Source of the DNA: Streptomyces sp. DG2A-72
GTDB taxonomy: Bacteria; Actinomycetota; Actinomycetes; Streptomycetales; Streptomycetaceae
DNA length: 64,000 nt
Reading direction: 5' to 3'
Assembly (NCBI RefSeq): GCF_030499575.1
Contig: NZ_JASTLC010000001.1
Location: 8,394,001-8,458,000 of the forward strand
A model generated the notes under the pieces. That model was not told the origin of the DNA, did not search any database, and worked only from the letters and a program-made list of their open reading frames with translations. Shown here in pieces: positions 8,106-15,913 of the stretch (position 1 is its first letter; each line of letters starts with the position of its first letter). The position numbers and the translations under genes are program-made.

Positions 8106-8754
8106 CCCAGTCGCGCCGGGGGCTCACGGTCGGCCGCCTCCGGCGCCGGCTCGGGCTCGGCCGACCACCGCTCCAGCGGCCGTTCCAACTCCTCCGCGGT
8201 GCGTGTGAACTCCAGCTGCTGGTACGCGTACCGTTGCGCAACCGCATGCGCGACGACCGCCACGCCGATCGACGCAGCGACCGCCACCCACGCCGCGATC
8301 TGCTCCATACCCCACGCCGCGGCGATCGCCGCCATCACCGCCCCGAGCCCGCCCAGCGCGAGCTCTACCCGCTCGTTCAGCCGGACCTTGCGCCGCATGT
8401 ACGCGGCACGCGGCCGGTAGTAACCCATCAGCCGTCGGCGCAGCCGCTGCTCCACGTTCGACTCCACGTCCCGGACCTCGGGCATCGCACGCTCGACGGG
8501 CGTGATGTCCGTCGTCGGTCTTGAGGGCCTCAGAGACGGCGCGCAGCCGGGTCCAGTCGCACCACCTGCTGCTTGAGCCGCCCCGCAGCCTGAGACCACA
8601 CACTCTGCTGAGCCCGGACCGCGGATATCGCCGTGCCCTGTGAAGTCCCCGTCAGAGAAGGGATGATGACAGGGCGCAGGGGGTTCTGGACAAAGGCGGG
8701 TACCGCCCGACCCGCGTCCGTAAGGGCGTTGCTCAGTCGGTCCAGGGTGTCCAC
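8106..8754 (-). pseudogene. Degenerate SLATT/DUF4231 membrane protein gene
   Basis: Pieces of one protein family occur in order but in three frames. The first is a GTG-started N-terminus (VDTLDRLSNAL ... QQSVWSQAAGRLKQQVV) that stops at 8530. The second is WTRLRAVSEALKTDD in another frame. The third is the C-terminal two-helix part (RRRLMGYYRPRAAYMRRKV ... YQQLEFTRTAEELERPLERW) in a third frame, running without a stop into the neighbouring PP2C-like gene. The first transmembrane pair and the usual C-terminal end are missing. The GTG overlaps the end of the HTH-TM gene by about 20 nt, suggesting a former operon. Confidence 0.7.
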
Positions 8755-10067
8755 TGGAGTTGGTTGTACGAGTACCGGGACAGGCCCTCGATGCTGCTGG
8801 TGCGGAACGGGCGGCCGTGGTCGTCGATACGGACCGTTCCTGAGCGCCCTTGCGAGGACCAGTCGAGCTCCAGGAACCAGCGGCAGTCGCAGGTCTTCGT
8901 CGTGGCGGTGACCAGCAGTACCTCCGGGTCCTCGGAGGAGACCCGGTAGGGCATGCGCACCGCCGGGATCGGGCCGTTCTCGTCGCCGCCGTCGACCGGG
9001 CGGGCGATGGGCCGGTTGATGTCCAGGTCGACGGCGAAGTAGCGCGGCGACAGCGATCCGCCGCAGCCCTGGTCCATCGAGTACGCCTTCCCGGCGACCG
9101 GCTCGCCGCGGCCCACCACCCGGACGCGGAGCGCCTCCAGCACCACGGCGGTGCTGGAGCGCCCCTGCACGGAGATCTCCACCAACTGCTCCCGCCCGTG
9201 CACCGCCCCCAGCGCCCTGGCCCAGTTCGCGGCGTCCTGCGGTGCCGGCGGCGGAGGGACCTGCTGCGGCGGCTTGTCGATGACGTAGTCGTGACCGCAG
9301 CCGAGCGCCCACTCATGGGAGTCGGCGGTCCAGGTGAGCGGCACGGCGGCGGTGCCGGTCGGGGTCTCCTCACCGCCGGAGGATCCGCCGCCCGACGGCC
9401 CGTTGCCGGAGGCCGCGCCACCGCCGCCGGTGGGCGGCGCCGACGTGGCCGCCTTGCCACTGACCGACGGTGACGGTGTGGCGGATCCGGAGGAGGAGGG
9501 GCTGGGCGACGTGGGCGAGGGGCTCTTCGGTGCGCCGGACGTCGTCGTAGGGGTGGGGTCGGCGAGCCGCCCATCGGCCTCCACCGAGGAACTCCCGTCC
9601 GGCAGCGCGGACAGGGTGCCCAGCGTGGCCAGCAGCACGGCGGCCACGGCAGCCGTGGTGGCGGTGAGGCGGCGTCGGCGGTACCAGCGGGTGGCGCGGG
9701 GAGCGGGGGCGGCACCCGAAGCAGCGGCCGATGCGGCTTCCGTAGCGCCGGCCGCCGCGGCTCCCGCAGCACTGGCCGCCGCCTGCGTCGTCTCCGGCTT
9801 CCCCGCCGGCCGCTGTCGCGCCGCCACCGCCGCCAGCCACAGCCGGTGCAGCTCCAACCGCTCCTCCGCGGACGCCCCGCACAGCGCGGCGAAGCGTTCC
9901 ACGGGGGCGAAGTCGACAGGAACCGCTTCGCCCGCGCAGTAGCGGTGCAAGGTCGAGGTGTTCATGTGCAGGCGGCGGGCCAGCGCACCGTAACTGCGGT
10001 CCGTACGGTCCTTCAGCTGCCTCAGCAGCGCCGCGAACCGGGCGACGTCATCCTCTTCCGGCACCAT
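8733..10067 (-). CDS. XRE-type HTH transmembrane protein with extracytoplasmic domain
   Basis: 444 residues. An N-terminal helix-turn-helix (FAALLRQLKDRTDRSYGALA, then MNTSTLHRYCAGEAVP) is followed by an Ala-rich stretch. A single transmembrane helix (~134-155) leads to a Pro/Ser/Gly linker and a ~190-residue outer domain with paired cysteines (GCGHDYV, DQGCGG, TCDCRWF). The layout suggests signal transfer from outside to DNA. The start is MVPEEDD, with GGGGGA just upstream. The former partner gene downstream, of SLATT type, is now a pseudogene. The ligand is unknown. Confidence 0.82.
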   Translation of the reverse strand: MVPEEDDVARFAALLRQLKDRTDRSYGALARRLHMNTSTLHRYCAGEAVPVDFAPVERFAALCGASAEERLELHRLWLAAVAARQRPAGKPETTQAAASAAGAAAAGATEAASAAASGAAPAPRATRWYRRRRLTATTAAVAAVLLATLGTLSALPDGSSSVEADGRLADPTPTTTSGAPKSPSPTSPSPSSSGSATPSPSVSGKAATSAPPTGGGGAASGNGPSGGGSSGGEETPTGTAAVPLTWTADSHEWALGCGHDYVIDKPPQQVPPPPAPQDAANWARALGAVHGREQLVEISVQGRSSTAVVLEALRVRVVGRGEPVAGKAYSMDQGCGGSLSPRYFAVDLDINRPIARPVDGGDENGPIPAVRMPYRVSSEDPEVLLVTATTKTCDCRWFLELDWSSQGRSGTVRIDDHGRPFRTSSIEGLSRYSYNQLQWTPWTD

Positions 10068-10271
10068 TCCCCCGTATCCCCTCCCGGGACGCCATCCCAG
10101 GCACCCCATGTATCTGCACGTCGGACGGGCTGGGACGGTTCCACCGTCGCCGGCGCTTGCGTGCGCCCACCGTGACCGCTGATGCTCTGGGTGCCGCACC
10201 GACCAGGACCGGGCCGACCACCCGGAGTCGCGGCGGCTCCTGTCATTCACACACTCACCACGGGGACACCC
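10068..10271. promoter_or_regulatory. Divergent promoter region
   Basis: About 200 nt separate the HTH-TM gene (minus) from the secreted protein gene (plus). It must contain both promoters, but I see no strong -10/-35 pair or palindrome. The HTH protein could act here. Confidence 0.35.
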
Positions 10272-10880
10272 ATGCTCAAGCAGACCCGCGCAGGCGCGCT
10301 CACCCTACTCGCCCTCACGGGCCTCACGCTCGGTTCCGTACTCACCGCACCGGCCGGCGCGACACCCCGCACGGGGTTCCTCTCGGCCGCCGACCTGCCG
10401 CCGCACCCGTCCTCCTCCTGGACCGCGGGCGACATCACCGACGGCGTCCCGGAGGAACTGCTGCAGTGCCTCCAGGACGTGCTGCCGGGCTACGACTCCC
10501 GCTACCGTGCCTTCCACACCGAAGTGGACGCCAGCGCCCGCCAGTTGAACGTCGTCACGGGCACGCCCGCCAAGGCCCGGGCCCTCGCCACCCGCCTCAA
10601 CAAGGAGATACGGACCTGCCCCGCCCGCATCGAGCAGCGGGACCCGGAGATCGAGGCCACGCACAAGGACTACGGCACCCTGCCCGTCGAGGAGGGCGCC
10701 CGCGTGCACGGCCTGCACACCGCCGCCTCCTGGGGCGCGACGGACATCCACCTCCTTTCGGTCGGCCGGGACGGACGCACCGTCACGGTCGTGGAGTGGT
10801 CGCAGCTCGGCGACTTCGACGACGCGCCGGTGAGCGCCTTCAAGAGGACGACCACCACGGCTGTCGCCAAGCTCCACTGA
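10272..10880 (+). CDS. Secreted hypothetical protein
   Basis: 202 residues with a clear Sec signal peptide (MLKQTRAGALTLLALTGLTL, cleaved near AGA-TPRT). The mature part is about 170 residues with cysteines in LLQCLQDV and IRTCPARI, and no membrane segment. The central part (STDLDTNA-like pattern, here HTEVDASARQLNVVTGT) resembles a small family of Streptomyces exported proteins without known function. It lies divergent from an HTH membrane sensor and may be linked to it. Confidence 0.75.
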   Translation: MLKQTRAGALTLLALTGLTLGSVLTAPAGATPRTGFLSAADLPPHPSSSWTAGDITDGVPEELLQCLQDVLPGYDSRYRAFHTEVDASARQLNVVTGTPAKARALATRLNKEIRTCPARIEQRDPEIEATHKDYGTLPVEEGARVHGLHTAASWGATDIHLLSVGRDGRTVTVVEWSQLGDFDDAPVSAFKRTTTTAVAKLH

Positions 10881-11244
10881 ACCTCCACTGAACAAGGCCC
10901 GACAGCGGCGATTTCCGGTCAGCTTCACGAGCCGGGGGAACCGGTCGGACCCGACTGCCCCACGGCTTCGTCGCGTACGGCGGGATCGGCAGCGCGCCAG
11001 GGGCAGTTGGGCCGACCCCCTGCACCCGTGTCCCCGTACGGCGTGCGGCGTAGGAACGGCGACCCGGCCTGCCCCGAGGCGGCCTTCACCAGGGTTCATC
11101 GACAGCGCGGCGGCTGTCGTACGCATGGCCGAACAGCCGGTCGTTGACGATTCCACATGACTGTCGAGTGAGCCAACGGGCATGGATTCCCGTGAACGTG
11201 TTCGAGGCAGGAGGGGAACCGACATCGGCACGCAGGCGGGGGTC
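10881..11244. other. Intergenic region before anti-sigma-like ATPase gene
   Basis: These ~360 nt contain no convincing gene. The right half is less GC-rich (around ccggtcgttgacgattccacatgactgtcg) and probably holds the promoter of the downstream ATPase. An in-frame ATG at 11182 would lengthen that protein by 21 residues but has no ribosome-binding site. Confidence 0.4.
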
Positions 11245-11721
11245 ATGAAGAGGCAGGCACGAGGGGGCGGTCCCACGGCGATCGGGGCCTTCTCGGCTCA
11301 GACAGTGGAGGAAGAGGCCGACGGCGCCACGGCGCAGCCGCCGCAACTGCGGCGCAGACTCGGACGCGCGGACCTCAAGGCGGTGCCGGAGGCACGCAGG
11401 GCACTGCGCGAGCTGCTACAGCACTGGGGCAAGCCCGGGCGGTCCGAGATAGCGGAGCTGCTCACCAGCGAACTCGTCACCAATGCCATCGTCCACACGG
11501 ACACCGACGCGGTCCTGACGGCCGTCGTGGGACCCCGTGGACTACGGGTGGAGGTACGGGACTTCGTCGCCCGCAGGCCCAGGCTGTGCGTACCGAACGC
11601 CGACGACGGTACGCACGGCAGGGGCCTGGTCCTGGTGCAGTCCCTCGCGGACGCCTGGGGCGTACGGCCGCACGGGGTGGGGAAGGCGGTGTGGTTCGAA
11701 CTCGACCCGGACGCCGCGTGA
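11245..11721 (+). CDS. RsbW-like histidine-kinase-type ATPase (anti-sigma factor family)
   Basis: 158 residues with the HATPase_c fold used by anti-sigma factors and serine kinases. The N-box is ELLTSELVTNAIVH (~71-84), the G1 region VEVRDFVARRP, and the G2 region GTHGRGLVLVQSLA. There is no sensor domain. A basic tail (MKRQARGGGP) leads the protein, and the start was chosen at that ATG, which follows a G-rich stretch. Many such proteins in Streptomyces bind sigma-B-type factors or STAS partners; the partner here is not adjacent. A perfect hairpin follows the stop. Confidence 0.85.
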   Translation: MKRQARGGGPTAIGAFSAQTVEEEADGATAQPPQLRRRLGRADLKAVPEARRALRELLQHWGKPGRSEIAELLTSELVTNAIVHTDTDAVLTAVVGPRGLRVEVRDFVARRPRLCVPNADDGTHGRGLVLVQSLADAWGVRPHGVGKAVWFELDPDAA

Positions 11722-11729
11722 CCGGCGAA

Positions 11730-11758
11730 AGGGGGTACGGCCCCGGGCCGTACCCCCT
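11730..11758. terminator. Bidirectional hairpin terminator
   Basis: A perfect inverted repeat with 13-bp arms and a 3-nt loop (AGGGGGTACGGCC at 11730-11742, GGCCGTACCCCCT at 11746-11758) sits between two convergent genes, the ATPase and the DUF2637 protein. The stem is long and GC-rich without a T-run, as is usual in Streptomyces. Confidence 0.8.
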
Positions 11759-11778
11759 GACGTCGGCTGCGTCCGTTC

Positions 11779-12828
11779 CTAGCCGAACTGCTGCTCCAGG
11801 TCCTTGAGCTTGCGCTCCAGGGAGTCGAGACGCGGCAGCGCCATCGTGTCGTCCTCCGCGGTGAGGTCCACGGTGATCGGGTCAGAGCTCTGGCGGACGG
11901 GCTGCAGGGAGGGCCGTGAGCGCACGGGCGGCAGCTGCTCCGGGGTGGATATGGCAGGCTCCGCGGTGACTCGGTCGGTGCCGCGCTCCATGGCCGGCAC
12001 CTCCATGGGCCGTCCGGGGCCGCCGCGTCCGACGAAGCCGCGGTGACCGCGGCTGATCGCCTTGAGCTGGGCCCGCTCGACCCGCTCCTGCTCGCGCCGG
12101 CGCAGCCGGGCCGCTTCCTTCTGCCGCTTGTCCTCGCGCACCTCGTCGACGGCCTCGTCCAGGCTGCGTACGCCCTCGAGGAGCATCAGCGACCAGGCCT
12201 TGTAGGTCTCGCGGGGCGCCCGCACCCAGCGGACGATGCGGATCTGCGGCAGCGGACGCGGCACCAGACCCTGCTCGCGCAGCGCGGCCTTGCGGGTCTG
12301 CTTCAGCGCCCGGTCGAAGAGGACGGCCGCCGACAGTGACATGCCGGCGAAGAAGTGGGGGGCACCGTCGTGGCCCAGACCCCTGGGCGCGTGCACCCAG
12401 TTGAACCAGGCCGCGGCGCCGGCGAACGTCCATACAAGTATCCGGGAGCCGAGGGCCGCGTCACCGTGGCTGGCCTCGCGCACGGCGAGCACTGAGCAGA
12501 ACATGGCCGCGCCGTCGAGGCCGAACGGGACCAGGTACTCCCAGCCGCCGGACAGGTTCAGGTTCTGCTGGCCGAAGCCGACCAGGCCGTGGAAGGAGAG
12601 GGCGGCGGCGACCGCCGCACAGCAGAACAGCAGGACGTAGGAGGCGGTGCCATAGATGGCCTCCTTGCGCCTGCGGCGCTCCTCGGCTCGCTCCCACGAA
12701 TCGTCCGCGCTCGCATCCTTCCCCGAGGAGCGCTTGCCGCGCGCGAGCACCGCTACCGCCGCCAGCATGCCCAGGAGCAGTACGGCGCCCGGAAGCAGCC
12801 AGTTCAGCGATATGTCGGTCAGTCTCAT
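11779..12828 (-). CDS. DUF2637 membrane protein
   Basis: 349 residues. An N-terminal membrane segment (WLLPGAVLLLGMLAAVAVLA), a charged stretch, then three or more helices (YVLLFCCAAVAAALSFHGLV; LVPFGLDGAAMFCSVLAV; ILVWTFAGAAAWFNWVHA) form the DUF2637 core. It is followed by a charged coiled-coil-like region (VREDKRQKEAARLRRREQER) and a C-terminal short coiled coil (LDSLERKLKDLEQQF). DUF2637 proteins occur on actinomycete plasmids/ICEs and as a chromosomal copy; this looks like the latter. The start ATG has AAGGGA 6 nt upstream. Confidence 0.85.
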   Translation of the reverse strand: MRLTDISLNWLLPGAVLLLGMLAAVAVLARGKRSSGKDASADDSWERAEERRRRKEAIYGTASYVLLFCCAAVAAALSFHGLVGFGQQNLNLSGGWEYLVPFGLDGAAMFCSVLAVREASHGDAALGSRILVWTFAGAAAWFNWVHAPRGLGHDGAPHFFAGMSLSAAVLFDRALKQTRKAALREQGLVPRPLPQIRIVRWVRAPRETYKAWSLMLLEGVRSLDEAVDEVREDKRQKEAARLRRREQERVERAQLKAISRGHRGFVGRGGPGRPMEVPAMERGTDRVTAEPAISTPEQLPPVRSRPSLQPVRQSSDPITVDLTAEDDTMALPRLDSLERKLKDLEQQFG

Positions 12829-13133
12829 CTGGGGTCCCTTGCATTGGGATAGGGCGTGTAACGCCCGCCATGGTGGCCCAATTCCACCGGCCCTCAGAGG
12901 GTTTCGGGGCAAGAGGCCGCCAAGGAAGTGCAAGGGGATGCCCAAGGCGGCGTTCTGCTCGAACTGCCGCGTGAGGGGCGGGAGTTGAGTTCGAATAAGA
13001 CTACCCGTACGGATGGTTCGGCGGAAAGTTCCCGTGGCAAGTGAGGAAATTGTGAATCGCCTGTAACCGTGGGGCTGCCGAGTCCGCAGTTGATCTTACG
13101 GGACGTGTGAGGGTGGGGCTGTCTGAGGGGTCC
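12829..13133. other. Upstream region of the DUF2637 gene
   Basis: 305 nt with reduced GC around gaataagactacccgtacgg and gaggaaattgtgaatcgcct. It should contain the DUF2637 promoter and the 3' end of the FhuF-like transcript. No gene or structured RNA was recognised. Confidence 0.35.
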
Positions 13134-13982
13134 TCAACTGGCCGCGTCGGCCAAGAGCTTGACGACGCGGTCCGCGTCGCAGGTGCGCGGGCAGGTGGCG
13201 CAGGCGTCCTCGGGGTCCAGCGTGTAGAACATGCAGCAGCTCGCCCGGTCCCGGGTGGGCAGCGGCTCCCCGTCCGGCCCGGTCAGTTCACGGAAGGCGG
13301 CGGAGCCGACATACGGCTTGGTCGCCCCCGGCAGCAGCAGCTCCAGCTCCCGCCTCGCCCGCTCCTGCTCGCCGAGCACTTCGGCGACGTACCAGAGCCC
13401 CTCGACGACCTCGTCGGTCGCCATGCCCCACAGCGCCCGCCCGCGCCGCCGCATGCGCGGACCGAACCCCGCGAGCACGGGTTCCAGATGCTCGGCGACG
13501 GCCTCCCGTACCTCGCCGCGCAGCGTCTCCTCGTCGGCGACCACACGGGCGCCGGGCAGGGTGGCGGCGGGATCGCCGGGCAGGCAGGCGAAGCTGTGGG
13601 CGCGGACGGCCAGGCGGCCGATGTCCAGGTCCGGGACCGTCCGGTCGTACGAGACGTCCGTCACGTGGAAGCGGGGCACCCGGCGGCTCAGGAACCACGG
13701 CACGGTGATCAGCAGACAGGCCGGCCAGGCGTACCGGTGCAGGCCGAAGCCGGCGACGACATCCGGTCGCGCTCGCTGCCCGTAGTCGCGCAGGACCTGT
13801 GCGTCGTCCCAGGCCAGGAACGCATCCAGCCCGGCTCCACCCTCCGCGAGCGCGTCGGCGGCGATCCAGCCGCCGTCCCGGGGGACCTGCTCCCCGGCGC
13901 CGAGCTGTGTGATCGGCAGCCCCGGGAGGACCTCGGCCAGACGCGTGTAGGCGTCCGCGAGGGCCGAGCGGGGCACGGGCAT
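13134..13982 (-). CDS. FhuF-like (2Fe-2S) ferric-siderophore reductase
   Basis: 282 residues. The C-terminal cysteine pattern SCCMFYTLDPEDACATC is the cluster-binding motif (CC-x10-C-x2-C) of FhuF-type siderophore-iron reductases. The preceding domain is the usual alpha-helical one. A longer frame begins at 14045, but it would place the iron box inside the coding sequence, so the start was set at MPVPRSALADAY. The upstream iron box implies DmdR/IdeR-type repression by iron. The role would be to release iron from ferric siderophores in the cytosol. No siderophore genes lie next to it. Confidence 0.87.
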   Translation of the reverse strand: MPVPRSALADAYTRLAEVLPGLPITQLGAGEQVPRDGGWIAADALAEGGAGLDAFLAWDDAQVLRDYGQRARPDVVAGFGLHRYAWPACLLITVPWFLSRRVPRFHVTDVSYDRTVPDLDIGRLAVRAHSFACLPGDPAATLPGARVVADEETLRGEVREAVAEHLEPVLAGFGPRMRRRGRALWGMATDEVVEGLWYVAEVLGEQERARRELELLLPGATKPYVGSAAFRELTGPDGEPLPTRDRASCCMFYTLDPEDACATCPRTCDADRVVKLLADAAS

Positions 13983-14018
13983 ACGGGACCGCCGATCTGG
14001 TGTCTCTGCGGGCTGGCT

Positions 14019-14037
14019 AGAGGTAAGCCTTACCTTA
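14019..14037. promoter_or_regulatory. Iron box (DmdR/IdeR-type operator)
   Basis: AGGTAAGCCTTACCT (14021-14035) lies within a 19-nt stretch that fits the actinobacterial iron-box consensus (TWAGGTWAGSCTWACCTWA) at 17 of 19 positions by eye. It sits 37 nt upstream of the chosen start of the FhuF-like gene, where repressor binding would cover the promoter. The divergent GntR gene could also be affected. Confidence 0.75.
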
Positions 14038-14148
14038 CCCAACATCGTTGAGATGTGAACCGGCTGCTTCTGGCCCTATGGTGCTTGACGGACGAGTAAC
14101 AACCCGCCGTAATGACCCCAAGTACCGACAAGGCCGGAGGAGGACCCC

Positions 14149-14976
14149 GTGAAGCAGGGCACGCAGGGCTCCACGGAGACGGGGCATCCGGAGCGGGCGC
14201 GGATGCCGGCCGGCGGAATGCGGGTGCCGCCCCAGCCGCGGGCGGCCGACGTGGACCGGGAGCGGGACGCGGCAGCCGCGCCCGGGCCGGGGGCCGGCGA
14301 CGTCCGGGGCGAGCACACCCACAGCGAGACGCCGATTCCGCGTCCCCGCCCCACCGTCCAGCGGTCCTCCGTGCGCGGGCAGATCCTCGACGCCCTGCGC
14401 ACCGCCCTGGTCTCGGGCGAACTGACCCCGGGCGAGCTCTACTCGGCGCCCGCGCTCGGCGACCGCTTCGGGGTCTCGGCGACGCCCGTGCGGGAGGCGA
14501 TGCAGCAACTGGCCCTGGAAGGCGCCGTCGAGGTCGTGCCGAACCGTGGCTTCCGCGTCATCGAGCGCGGCGCCCGAGAGCTGGCCGAACTGGCCGAGGT
14601 CCGGTCCCTGATCGAGGTTCCGGTGATGCTGCGGCTGGCGCGGACGGTGCCGGTGGAGCGCTGGGCGGACATGCGTCCCCTCGCCGAGGCGACGGTACGG
14701 GCGGCCGGCACCGGCTGCCGGGTGACGTACGCCGAGTCGGACCGGGCCTTTCACCGCGGGCTGCTCGCCCTGTCCGGCAACGAGCAGCTCGTGCACCTCG
14801 CCGAGGACCTCCATCGCCGGGCCCAGTGGCCCCTGATGGGCGGCCCTGCCGGACGCGGGCGCGCGGACCTGCTCGCGGACGCGGCGGAGCACACGGCGCT
14901 GCTGGACGCGTTGATCTCGCGGGACCTGGACGGGGTGCGGGCGCTGGTGGGGGAGCACTTCGCGGGGGCGAGCTGA
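14149..14976 (+). CDS. GntR/FadR-family transcriptional regulator
   Basis: 275 residues. A disordered ~65-residue N-terminal extension rich in Pro/Arg/Ala precedes a winged HTH (VRGQILDALRTALVSGELTP ... SATPVREAMQQLALEGAVEV) and an FCD-type all-helical ligand domain (~140-270). The histidines expected for metal-binding FCD domains appear in AFHRGLL and AAEHTALL. The start is GTG, behind GGAGGAGG. The ligand is unknown, and no metabolic operon adjoins it. Confidence 0.88.
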   Translation: MKQGTQGSTETGHPERARMPAGGMRVPPQPRAADVDRERDAAAAPGPGAGDVRGEHTHSETPIPRPRPTVQRSSVRGQILDALRTALVSGELTPGELYSAPALGDRFGVSATPVREAMQQLALEGAVEVVPNRGFRVIERGARELAELAEVRSLIEVPVMLRLARTVPVERWADMRPLAEATVRAAGTGCRVTYAESDRAFHRGLLALSGNEQLVHLAEDLHRRAQWPLMGGPAGRGRADLLADAAEHTALLDALISRDLDGVRALVGEHFAGAS

Positions 14977-15002
14977 GCGGTCCCCCTCAGGCGTGGCCCC
15001 GC

Positions 15003-15785
15003 TCAGGCTGTCACCGCCGGTGGCGCAGGGGGCGCCAACTCCCGTGCCAGCCACGTCGGTACGCCCCCCAGCAGCCGGAACAGCCGACGGGCCTCCTCCC
15101 GCAGGCGTGAGGCCTCCGGCTCCACCTCCGCGTCGGCCAGGGACACCAGCGCCGGCGCCGTACCCACGAGATAGCCCAACTCCTCCCGGATGCGCAGGGA
15201 TTCGGTGAAGCCGTGCCGCGCCTCCGCCAACTCGCCGTCCCGCAGGGCGAGTCCGGCCAGATGGCGCCAGGTGAAGGATAGGAGAAGCGGGTCGGAGTGG
15301 GCCGTGGCGCCCGCGTGGGCCCGGCGGTACGCGGCGCGCGCCGCCTGCGGGGAGAGGGTCAGGTTCTCGGCCAGCAGGCCCCGGCGGAAGTCCAGCAGCG
15401 CCCGGCCGGGCGCCCCCGGCGGGATCAGCGCCGCCGCCCGGCCCAGCGCGGCCCGCGCCTCGTCCGCCCGGTCCCGGACCGTGTGCAGTGTTGCCGCGTA
15501 GGCAAGTTGCCCGCGTTCACAAGCGGCCGCGCCCCGCTCCTCGTCGCTGTGGGCCAGCGCCTCGGCCGTACGCAGCCCGTCCTCGGCCTCCTCCCAGCCC
15601 TGCTCGGTGTACAGACACCGTTCGACCAGCAGCGCGGCCCGCTGCAACGCGGAGGCCGGGGTGTCGGGCCGGAGCAGGGCCGCCGCGTCCGCCCAGCACG
15701 CGCGGGAGCGCAGCCGCCATACCGCGGTCTGGAGGGGATCGTCACCAGGGGTCGTTCCGGAACCAGACATGGCGGTATGCGCCAC
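15003..15785 (-). CDS. TPR-like helical protein
   Basis: 260 residues, Ala/Arg/Leu-rich, composed of helix pairs of about 34-40 residues (AALLRPDTPASALQRAALLV; ARAALGRAAALIPPGAPGRA; LRDGELAEARHGFTESLRI), in keeping with tetratricopeptide-like repeats. No signal peptide, membrane helix or enzymatic motif is present. The start is GTG, with GGGAGGG 5 nt upstream. The function is unknown; it is a probable cytosolic scaffold. Confidence 0.7.
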   Translation of the reverse strand: MAHTAMSGSGTTPGDDPLQTAVWRLRSRACWADAAALLRPDTPASALQRAALLVERCLYTEQGWEEAEDGLRTAEALAHSDEERGAAACERGQLAYAATLHTVRDRADEARAALGRAAALIPPGAPGRALLDFRRGLLAENLTLSPQAARAAYRRAHAGATAHSDPLLLSFTWRHLAGLALRDGELAEARHGFTESLRIREELGYLVGTAPALVSLADAEVEPEASRLREEARRLFRLLGGVPTWLARELAPPAPPAVTA

Positions 15786-15913
15786 ATTGCCCTCCCCGAG
15801 CGCGCCGTCGAGCTATGAGTGGTGGCGGCATCTCAGCACGAATCGTCGGCCCTGGCCAAGAGGGAGTGTGAAAGTTTTCACTTGCGCTGAACTCGCGCGG
15901 CCTTCTGGTCACC

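Noticed and set aside
7478..9772. Very long minus-strand frame across the PP2C-like, SLATT and HTH-TM genes
   Set aside because: Only ~130 codons of it (8124-8484) resemble a known family; the rest is antisense to or out of frame with better-supported genes.
11779..12828. DUF2637 gene as evidence of an integrated conjugative element
   Set aside because: No Rep, Tra or integrase genes nearby; a chromosomal DUF2637 copy is common in Streptomyces.
13983..14045. Longer start for the FhuF-like protein (MLGKVRLTSS...)
   Set aside because: It would place the iron-box operator inside the coding region; the later ATG is favoured.
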